Position numbers and translations under genes: made by a program | In this document: positions 22,870 to 29,688 of the stretch, one piece after another | Layout of the letters: every line of letters begins with the position of its first letter | Position numbering within the stretch: the stretch's first letter is position 1 | Assembly: GCA_035288865.1 (NCBI GenBank) | Contig: DATDZA010000003.1 | Location: 1-33,534, forward strand | Direction: 5' to 3' | DNA length: 33,534 bases | Source of the DNA: GCA-2688775 sp035288865 | GTDB taxonomy: Archaea > Nanobdellota > Nanobdellia > Woesearchaeales > GW2011-AR4 | Notes under the pieces: generated by a model | Told to the model about the DNA's origin: nothing | The model's input: the letters and a program-made list of their open reading frames with translations, nothing else | Databases searched by the model: none

Positions 22870-24345
22870 ATGGCTTTGAAACATAAATATTTTATATTAA
22901 ATTTTGTTGTTATTTTGAGCTTTCTAATACTATTAATTCCAGAATCTATTGCAACACACTTTTGGAGTTCAACAGGGTTCAGCGTAAGTCGTGTTGGTAA
23001 TGAAACTTTTGACACATTAGCTAATTTCTCCAAACAAGGTGATGGATGTTCGATAATAAACAACCAGCTCAATTGTCCTGCAAATTCCGGAGTTACTTAT
23101 GCGCCTCAACCAAATCCAGATGGCAGCACTCTGCCAAACTTAAACACTAACACAAATAACTTTACAATAGAGTGGGATATGCAAATTCTATCAAGTTGTG
23201 AGCATGAGTACTATCCTACTTTGTGGGGAACATCCAATACGGGTGTTAAAACTGTATCAATACATTATAATGACTATGTAGATTCTATAGAATTAAGGAA
23301 TATGGAGGATGCCACTGTGAAAACTATAGGTGATGTGTATCCAGACAATACTTGGCAGCATTATAAGGCTACTTTTTATGCTAATACCTCGTCGATACAT
23401 TCAGTTTCAATAGCAATAAATGGAACTAACAAAGCAAATATACAGATTCCCGAAAGTTTTGACACAGATTCTATGAGTTTCCAATATGAAGGGGATCATT
23501 GCTCCATAAATGCTGACAATCTTACGATGTATAACGGAACAGAATTCCCATTTGAAATTGCAACACTGACTGTGATTAAAATTGTTGTAAATAATGACAC
23601 ATGCACTTTAACCAATCAAAATTTTACTTTAAAAGTAAATGAAACTGTTGTAAGGAGCGGAGATCAAAATAAATTAAGGCCCGGCTATTACAACGTCAAC
23701 GAGGTGCAAGATTTACATTATGCTGCCACCTTTTTGGGCGATTGCGATTCAAATGGCAATATTGCCCTAGAACCAAAACAAAACAAAATGTGCATAATTG
23801 TGAACGATGACATTCCAACGGCCATTTCACCTCCTCAAAATGGCAGTCTTTTGGTAATCACAAACCCCGTTAACTCAAGCATTTTCCTGAACAGCTCTTT
23901 TATTGGCAACTCAAGTAATTCAGGCCAAATTTATATTCCGAATCTAGCGCCAAGCGATTATCTTCTGCGAGTTGAAAAACTGAATTATACAACTAATGTA
24001 ACACAGATCCGAATTAATTCTAGCCAGAATTTATCTGTTCAAGTAAAACTAAACCTAAATTCAGCTACTCCAATATGCTCTTTTGATGTAAGGACTATCC
24101 CTGCAAACTGCACAGGTACAATAACACAAGATACTAAGAGCGGTAACTGCAGGACATTAGTATGTAATAGCGCTGCGAATAGCATAAAAGTTTTTGCATG
24201 TAATAAACCGGATTCCGGAACAAAACAATTCTTTGAAATGTATAGGCAATCATCTACAGTTTCACCTCCTAAAATTTGCATAGGAAACACTTGCGTGCAG
24301 AATGAAGGCTTCAAGAAAAGCCCACTATATCCAATTTGCACATAA
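22870..24345 (+). CDS. Secreted lectin-like / PEGA-domain protein
   Basis: Secreted protein of about 491 residues. A hydrophobic signal (FILNFVVILSFLILLIPESIA) follows a short basic start. Residues about 30-230 look like a concanavalin/LamG-type jelly roll (FTIEWDMQILSS, NTWQHYKATFYANTSSIHSVSIAING). Next is a prealbumin-like domain (LTVIKIVVNNDTC...FTLKVNET...LRPGYYNVNEV). A PEGA domain (GSLLVITNPVNSSIFLNSSFIG...YIPNLAPSDYLLRVEKLNY) and a cysteine-rich end follow. There are many sequons and no C-terminal span, so it may be released or held through partners. Start taken at ATG 22870: a TTTAAAAA box at about 22836-22843 places the start site within a few bases, and TTG 22849 would lengthen it by seven residues. 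It follows the giant protein by 36 bases but seems to have its own promoter. Function unknown; glycan binding is inference. Confidence 0.72.
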   Translation: MALKHKYFILNFVVILSFLILLIPESIATHFWSSTGFSVSRVGNETFDTLANFSKQGDGCSIINNQLNCPANSGVTYAPQPNPDGSTLPNLNTNTNNFTIEWDMQILSSCEHEYYPTLWGTSNTGVKTVSIHYNDYVDSIELRNMEDATVKTIGDVYPDNTWQHYKATFYANTSSIHSVSIAINGTNKANIQIPESFDTDSMSFQYEGDHCSINADNLTMYNGTEFPFEIATLTVIKIVVNNDTCTLTNQNFTLKVNETVVRSGDQNKLRPGYYNVNEVQDLHYAATFLGDCDSNGNIALEPKQNKMCIIVNDDIPTAISPPQNGSLLVITNPVNSSIFLNSSFIGNSSNSGQIYIPNLAPSDYLLRVEKLNYTTNVTQIRINSSQNLSVQVKLNLNSATPICSFDVRTIPANCTGTITQDTKSGNCRTLVCNSAANSIKVFACNKPDSGTKQFFEMYRQSSTVSPPKICIGNTCVQNEGFKKSPLYPICT

Positions 24346-24397
24346 TTTTTTAATTATTTTTATTTAAAATTTTGGTTAAATAAATCATAAGTGACAC

Positions 24398-25405
24398 TCA
24401 AGCTAATTTCTTAACACCATCCCCAATCTCATCAACATTCCACTTCGGGGGATAATCACATTTTGGCTTATAAGAACAGTAATCATTTCCTTTTCCAATG
24501 ATTTTTACTCCGCGGTTGTATAGTTCAATTTCAGATGCACTTGTCGGATAAAAAAAGCAGACAATCTTCTTCTTTAAAGCCGTTCCAATATGAAGTGCGA
24601 GGCTGTCGCTTGTAACTAAAACATTGCATAAATTGACAAGCGATGCGAATTCCATCAATGAATTATCACAGCCGGCATCAATGATTTTTGATTTCACAGA
24701 TTTTTTTATATTTCCATTCCTTACTTTTTCCTCAGGGCCGCCGAATAAGATGACCTTCACATTTTTAATTTGATTATTGATATTATCAATAAGTTCTGCT
24801 GTCTCTAGAATGCTTAATCTCTTGTCTTCCCATCTCCCTCCGGCTCCTGTGTTTATTCCAATAACTAAATCATTCTTTCCAATATTATTTTTAGATGCAA
24901 AATTTTTTCCAAATTCATTTTCATCATTGGATAATATTAAAATCGGCTCTTGCTTTTCATATCTTAAATCAAGAATCAAATAAATAAGTTCCTGATAAGT
25001 TTTTTTGTTTTTGGCTTTCAAATCGTCTGCTTTTTGCTTTCCAAATCTTGAAATCAAGCCCATATCAAACCATGCTGAGGAATCTTGGGTGTAAACCCTT
25101 TTCCCATTATCAATGAATGCTCCGATTATTTTTTTGTATTTAATAGCGGAAGCGAGCCTGCATGCATCTTCATCATCGTCAAGGCTTATTACAAAATCAT
25201 AATTGATGTTTTTTAATTTATCAAAATCAGAATTAACAAGATAAATTTTTTCAATGGATTTATTGTTTTTCAGAACATCAAAGGATTCTTTTTTTGTCAC
25301 CCAATCAATTTTCGCATTCTTATATTTTGATTTCAATCCCTGAATAATAGAAGTTGTTCTAATAACATCCCCAATTGCCCCGAGCTTTATGATTAGCATC
25401 TCCAT
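24398..25405 (-). CDS. GT9 (heptosyltransferase-like) glycosyltransferase
   Basis: GT-B enzyme of the ADP-heptose:LPS heptosyltransferase family (GT9), about 335 residues with the chosen start. Seen: MLIIKLGAIGDVIRTTSIIQGLK at the N terminus, IGINTGAGGRWEDKRLS (the donor-side block), VILFGGPEEK and the hallmark VTSDSLALHIGTALKKKIVCFF. Archaea lack LPS, so here it probably adds a different sugar to a surface glycan. The open frame runs on to 25462, but the TATA-like CTTTAAAATA (about 25428-25436) is centred about 27 bases before ATG 25405 and excludes the longer start. ATG 25399 or 25414 are close alternatives. It converges on the secreted lectin/PEGA-like protein gene. Confidence 0.87.
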   Translation of the reverse strand: MEMLIIKLGAIGDVIRTTSIIQGLKSKYKNAKIDWVTKKESFDVLKNNKSIEKIYLVNSDFDKLKNINYDFVISLDDDEDACRLASAIKYKKIIGAFIDNGKRVYTQDSSAWFDMGLISRFGKQKADDLKAKNKKTYQELIYLILDLRYEKQEPILILSNDENEFGKNFASKNNIGKNDLVIGINTGAGGRWEDKRLSILETAELIDNINNQIKNVKVILFGGPEEKVRNGNIKKSVKSKIIDAGCDNSLMEFASLVNLCNVLVTSDSLALHIGTALKKKIVCFFYPTSASEIELYNRGVKIIGKGNDYCSYKPKCDYPPKWNVDEIGDGVKKLA

Positions 25406-25454
25406 TATATCCATTAATTCCGGGCTTATTTTAAAGCTTTTTATTTGCAACCGT

Positions 25455-25550
25455 GGCGGCAAACCGAATGCAGAGGAAATTTACGTTACGAAGTTCGCAA
25501 ATTTCCTTTGTGAGTAGGCTTTTCACAAAGAAAAGCCGTGTTTGCCTGCC
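25455..25550. repeat. nested inverted repeats in a 223-base gap
   Basis: An outer stem GGC-GGCAAAC / GTTTGCC-T-GCC (25455-25464 with 25540-25550) encloses three overlapping hairpins. These are CAGAGGAAATTT / AAATTTCCTTTG (25471-25482 and 25499-25510, one G-T pair), CTTTGTGA / TCACAAAG (25506-25513 and 25523-25530) and GGCTTTT / AAAAGCC (25517-25523 and 25531-25537). Some stems exclude each other. It lies between the divergent GT9 and GT-C genes, outside both predicted transcripts. Nature unknown: repeat remnant, operator or small RNA. Confidence 0.65.
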
Positions 25551-25598
25551 CTTATTGTTATTAAGTTATATTCTTAATTTTTTTAAAATAAGACAATA

Positions 25599-25606
25599 TT
25601 TATAAA
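25599..25606 (+). promoter_or_regulatory. TATA-like box of the first GT-C module
   Basis: TTTATAAA centred about 26 bases before ATG 25629, predicting a leaderless transcript for the GT-C gene and its small partner. Confidence 0.6.
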
Positions 25607-25628
25607 GCTCTTTTAAATTATCTATAAT

Positions 25629-27263
25629 ATGAAATTAAACAAAAATTACCTGCAGACTTTTATTTTTGTTTTGGTGTATCTGTTTGCAATTTACTTCTGG
25701 TCGCAGCCGTTACGGGAAATAAAAATTCCTTATGGTGAATATGACGCAATGTCACATTTTGAAGTGGCTGATTATATTGCTTATAATGACAGGTCATTTT
25801 TAAAATTGCCGGACTATATTGACACAAGGTACGGCAATGACAATGACTTCAAGCCGCATACTTTGTGGTATCCGCCTACATTTCATTCAAGCCTTGCAGT
25901 GATGGAAGTGGTAGGCGGGGGAAGGGCAGTTCCCGTTTACCTAATGAATACAATTTTAGCCACATTTGTCATGATCACAGTTTATTTTGCCATAAATTCG
26001 CTGTTTGGCTTCCTGCCGGCTATACTGTCTTCGATTTTGCTGATTTTTTCTCCAAGGGATTTTCTTCCGTACCTGTGGGGGCAGTGGCCTGAAAGATTTG
26101 GATATGCTTTCATTCCCTTAGTGATGTATTGCTTTTACATGTATTTCATATCTTATAAGAAAGAAAATTCAAAGCCAAGATATATTTATTTGGCTGCGCT
26201 GTTTTTGGCGATACAGCTTCTCGTGCATCCCCTTTCTTTTTTTCATTCTGTATTGGGCATTGCGGTGCTTTATGTTTTTTTAGCGGTAAAACAGAAAAAA
26301 TTAGCCCTAAATTGGAAGCACATAGCTGTTTCCGCGCTTATATTTCTTATTTTATTTATGGCTTTCCCTTACCAAACATTTAATATTTTTTCACAATTTG
26401 GAAGGGGCGCTCCAAGTGAAAAAAGCAGCCAATTTAATTTTTCAAGAATATTTCAATGGTCTTTAAACCCGGCAGATTATGCAGGCAGCGTGCCTGAAAG
26501 TTATTTTTCATTTAGGGATATGCACGGCCTGTGGACATTGCCTTTTTTGCTGATTGGAATTTTTATTCTTGTATGGAGAAGGGAAGAGAGAGACTTGTTT
26601 TTGCTTGCGTGGCTTATTGCCCTTTACTTTGTGCTGCACAGGGACTTAATCGGCAAAGCGAATTTTCTGCACAGGTCATTGTCAGCAAGCGCCCACATAT
26701 TCGCGCCTTTGACTGCGGTCGGGGCAGTTTATCTGGCTTCTCTTGTAAAGTTGCCGAACAACCTTAACACTTATTTGAAATATGCAATTGCAGCTGTTTT
26801 TGTTTATTTTGTTGTTACAGTAAACTTGGGGGCTGCTGCCACAATCTTAAATAAAGGCACTTACAATCCGAATCCTATTGACGGCAAGCTGACCTACGAC
26901 TTTTTGAAGACATTGACGCAGCAGCAGTTTGATGCGGCCCAATGGATTCTTGATAATGTCCCGGTTGGATATAATATATCTGTGCTGGGGATCCCTCATG
27001 AGCCAAACTTTTTGCCTGCAACAGCATATAAAATGAGATGGTCTATGGCTGTGTCACAGCATGTAAGCCGGTTTTATTATCTGATTGACAACAGGGATAC
27101 TTTCACAAAAGTTAATTATGTCATGCTGGATTACACAATGGTCGGCCCGACGGGCGATGAAAAATTATTTAATGACATGCAGTCATTCGAAAAAAATCTT
27201 ACCTGGCATGAGATTGCCTATGATAAAAACAATATAAGAATCTACAAGCCAAATGGAATTTAA
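25629..27263 (+). CDS. GT-C-like polytopic membrane protein (module 1)
   Basis: Membrane protein of 544 residues with about ten to twelve spans and a C-terminal outer domain starting near QFDAAQWILDNVPVGYNISV, the usual end of GT-C enzymes. After the first span the loop reads GEYDAMSHFEVADYI (Asp39 and His43, pattern D-x3-H), then LWYPPTFHSS and WGQWPERFGYAFIPL. The same three marks occur in the gene at 27973, so the two are paralogues. No AglB WWDYG motif and no clear match to a named GT family. I infer transfer of a lipid-linked sugar on the outer face. Its end overlaps the small membrane-protein gene by 11 bases. The start is set by a TATA box 26 bases upstream. Confidence 0.7.
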   Translation: MKLNKNYLQTFIFVLVYLFAIYFWSQPLREIKIPYGEYDAMSHFEVADYIAYNDRSFLKLPDYIDTRYGNDNDFKPHTLWYPPTFHSSLAVMEVVGGGRAVPVYLMNTILATFVMITVYFAINSLFGFLPAILSSILLIFSPRDFLPYLWGQWPERFGYAFIPLVMYCFYMYFISYKKENSKPRYIYLAALFLAIQLLVHPLSFFHSVLGIAVLYVFLAVKQKKLALNWKHIAVSALIFLILFMAFPYQTFNIFSQFGRGAPSEKSSQFNFSRIFQWSLNPADYAGSVPESYFSFRDMHGLWTLPFLLIGIFILVWRREERDLFLLAWLIALYFVLHRDLIGKANFLHRSLSASAHIFAPLTAVGAVYLASLVKLPNNLNTYLKYAIAAVFVYFVVTVNLGAAATILNKGTYNPNPIDGKLTYDFLKTLTQQQFDAAQWILDNVPVGYNISVLGIPHEPNFLPATAYKMRWSMAVSQHVSRFYYLIDNRDTFTKVNYVMLDYTMVGPTGDEKLFNDMQSFEKNLTWHEIAYDKNNIRIYKPNGI

Positions 27264-27585
27264 AATAAAAGACAGGGGGTTTGCTGCATTTTTGCTGGCT
27301 TGCGCCCTTGCAGTTTTGCTTTTCTCGTATTTCATTTTTGGAATTACCGGAGTAAGAATTGTTTTGGGAATAATTTTTGTGTCGCTGCCATTTTATTTTA
27401 TGCTGAATAATTTTGATTTGGAGCACGGGGAAAAATTTGTATTTTCACTTGTATTAGGAATAACGATTTTCCCGTCGTTAGTTTATGCGCTTGGATTTAT
27501 TCTTTCATTCAGAATTTCAATTGTTGTTGTGTTTATTTTTTTGTTGATTGCGGCATTTATTATGTCAAAATTCAAGAAAAAATAA
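27253..27585 (+). CDS. Small four-span membrane protein, DUF1616-like (module 1)
   Basis: 110 residues with four hydrophobic spans and a basic end (MSKFKKK). The middle LPFYFMLNNFDLEHGEKFVFSLVLGITIFPSLVYALGF recalls the membrane part of DUF1616 proteins (lPGy.l..lf.....ld..er...s.g.sl.i...). Translation is coupled to the GT-C gene by an 11-base overlap. An equivalent protein follows the paralogous GT-C at 27973. Function unknown; a subunit or chaperone of the GT-C enzyme is inferred from the repeated pairing. Confidence 0.7.
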   Translation: MEFKIKDRGFAAFLLACALAVLLFSYFIFGITGVRIVLGIIFVSLPFYFMLNNFDLEHGEKFVFSLVLGITIFPSLVYALGFILSFRISIVVVFIFLLIAAFIMSKFKKK

Positions 27586-27626
27586 ATAATTCGTAACAGA
27601 TAGCAATAATTAAAATTATTTTTATT

Positions 27627-27992
27627 TTATTCTTTGTTTTTCATATTTACCAATAAAAATCCCAATATGATAATTAATGGCGGCAATATAAAAATATGAT
27701 ATTTTAAATTTAATCCGGCCAAGCCAAAGTAATAGCTTATTGTTCCAATCAATCCTGCCGCCACCGCACTCCCGATAAGCGCCCTTTGAATGAAATCTAG
27801 CTTATTATGCCAGTATAGCATGCCAAAATAGCCCGGAATTATAAAAAGCCAGAATATTGAAAATATGCTTCTCAAGATTACCATAAAACTGTCATTATAA
27901 AATGCTATTTTGAACAGCACAACAAAAAGTGAAATCAGGTAAATAAGATACACACTTTCTTTTTTTATTAAATCATAAACTTCTTTCTTCAA
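27627..27992 (-). CDS. Small four-span membrane protein, DUF1616-like (module 2)
   Basis: 121 residues, four spans, with IIPGYFGMLYWHNKLDFIQRALIGSAVAAGLIGTISYYFGLAG matching the same layout as the 27253 protein and the LPGY / er...s.g pattern of DUF1616. It is read from TTG 27992, which lies 20 bases inside the end of the upstream GT-C gene; a nearby ATG is out of frame. It is the last gene of the leftward operon that starts with the epimerase, and it converges on the matching small gene of module 1 with a 41-base AT-rich gap (27586-27626) that contains the short palindrome AATAATTAAAATTATT. Confidence 0.65.
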   Translation of the reverse strand: MKKEVYDLIKKESVYLIYLISLFVVLFKIAFYNDSFMVILRSIFSIFWLFIIPGYFGMLYWHNKLDFIQRALIGSAVAAGLIGTISYYFGLAGLNLKYHIFILPPLIIILGFLLVNMKNKE

Positions 27993-29688
27993 TGCAATCA
28001 GCTCCGATTTTATTATTCTTTAAAACAACAACAACCTGGTTATCAAAAGCGATTTTTATAAAATCTTTTTTCAGCAAATCATTCGCTATTAATAAATCAT
28101 ATTGCGCAAGCGCCGGCGAGCCTGAGACTTTGTCAAATACAAGAAAATCAAACTGGCATATGTCATGCGGCCCGAAAAAATGTTCCTTAGGCTTGTCCTG
28201 CGATGTGTCATGGAAGCTGAACAGCCCGGTCCTCTGCATTGTGCTTCCTCCCGTGTCGCCCGGTATTTCGCTTATATAATCCCTTAAAATCTTTTTTTCC
28301 TGTAGCGCTTTTACAAATTCGTCAGTGTCTACCTGATAATGAAATCTTTTGGTATTCCTGAGCAATGCGTCCTGGCTGTAAATGTCGCCGTAGAAGAACA
28401 GAATTTTCGAATTTTTTTCAGTATTACTGCTAATCCATTTGAGCGATTCCCAATGGTACTGGTCCATTAAGCCTGCAGAGTTTGGATAATTGTTATAATG
28501 CGCAATGCCCGGGATTTTTATTATTCCAAGAATTAGTATTGAAAAAACTGCAAATAATGCAAGGCTGTAAACCATTTTCCAATTTTTAATAACCAATCTT
28601 AATATAAAATAAATTCCAAACCCAAAGAATACTGACAGATAGACTGGCCAGAAAAACCTTATTTGAAATGAACGCAGCTCGAAGCCAGCGTAATTCATAA
28701 AGCCGGCCAGCAGCATTGAAAACCCGAAAATCAATGAAGTGTGCATTTTCTTTAGCCGGGTTAAAGAGGCAATTAATCCCATTATTATAAAAATTAATAA
28801 AATTCCAAATCCAAAAATATAGAAGCCCGGATTTCCATTCCAGACCGGATCAACGCTGAATGTGTAAGGCTGGCCTCTTGCCCATGTGTAATTGAATATA
28901 ATTAGGTAATAAGCCGCAACTGTGGCCGATACTGCAAGAAAAATTCCGATTTTCTTCAAATCCTGCCACGATAAATTTTTGCTAAGCCATTTTGCGAGAA
29001 CAAGAATGACAAGGAAAATTCCTGCAAATACCGCTTCTGATGTGTGGGTAAGCAATATCGATATTAAAATTATAGAAATAAAAATATAGGATTTTTCCAG
29101 CTCTAATTTCATCATGCTCCAGGCAAAAACTACGAGAAAAAACTGCGCCAGCATTGACGGCCAATGGCCGAAAATAAATCCTGTAGAAAACTCCGAATTA
29201 AGCGAAGAAAAAGGGATTAAGGAATTGACCGGATGTGAAATCATAAGCACTGTCAGTGGCATGGAAATTAAAGCGACGCTTTTGTTAAAGTCCCTTATTA
29301 TAAAATACATGACCAGGGCGGCAATAACTGCAAAAAATAAAACAATAAAATAAATTGCGTCATATACCTCAATTCCTGAGGCATATGAAAAAATAACAGC
29401 AATATGGTAAATTATGGGTGGGTATCTCCCGACAATATTATCCAAACCCCTTGAGATGTAAAAAGCCTCGTATCTGAAATTGCCGGCATCCTTTATCGCG
29501 TCTGCCCTCACTTGATGCTGAAATGTGTCGGAAGCATAATAACCATAGGGAAACTCATGCATAATCCTGTGCCCGAATAAATTGCCAGGGCCTATGAATA
29601 TCAAAATCCCGAAAAAAACAGCCAACACAATCTTTTCAAAATCAAGCTTTATTTGAACCACCTTTTTTGGAATAAATAAAATATCCAA
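27973..29688 (-). CDS. GT-C-like polytopic membrane protein (module 2)
   Basis: 571 residues with many spans and a C-terminal outer domain from about residue 395 (YHWESLKWISSNTEKNSKILFF). Shares with the 25629 protein the loop motif D-x3-H (YASDTFQHQVRADAI, Asp54 and His58), then GRYPPIIYHIAVIF and FGHWPSMLAQFFLVV. The outer domain is longer and holds a Gly/Thr-rich stretch (ISEIPGDTGGSTMQRTG). The start at 29688 overlaps the YfhO-like gene by 47 bases; GTG at about 29664 would cut the overlap and is possible. Third gene of the leftward operon epimerase, YfhO-like, GT-C, small membrane protein. Sugar and acceptor unknown. Confidence 0.7.
   Translation of the reverse strand: MDILFIPKKVVQIKLDFEKIVLAVFFGILIFIGPGNLFGHRIMHEFPYGYYASDTFQHQVRADAIKDAGNFRYEAFYISRGLDNIVGRYPPIIYHIAVIFSYASGIEVYDAIYFIVLFFAVIAALVMYFIIRDFNKSVALISMPLTVLMISHPVNSLIPFSSLNSEFSTGFIFGHWPSMLAQFFLVVFAWSMMKLELEKSYIFISIILISILLTHTSEAVFAGIFLVILVLAKWLSKNLSWQDLKKIGIFLAVSATVAAYYLIIFNYTWARGQPYTFSVDPVWNGNPGFYIFGFGILLIFIIMGLIASLTRLKKMHTSLIFGFSMLLAGFMNYAGFELRSFQIRFFWPVYLSVFFGFGIYFILRLVIKNWKMVYSLALFAVFSILILGIIKIPGIAHYNNYPNSAGLMDQYHWESLKWISSNTEKNSKILFFYGDIYSQDALLRNTKRFHYQVDTDEFVKALQEKKILRDYISEIPGDTGGSTMQRTGLFSFHDTSQDKPKEHFFGPHDICQFDFLVFDKVSGSPALAQYDLLIANDLLKKDFIKIAFDNQVVVVLKNNKIGADCIEERSL

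Noticed and set aside
25406..25462. N-terminal extension of the GT9 protein (MPPRLQIKSFKISPEL)
   Set aside because: It would cover the TATA-like box centred 27 bases before ATG 25405, and family members begin at MLIIKLGAIGD.
25629..27263. AglB oligosaccharyltransferase
   Set aside because: Topology is similar but the WWDYG-type motif and the usual DxD placement are missing.
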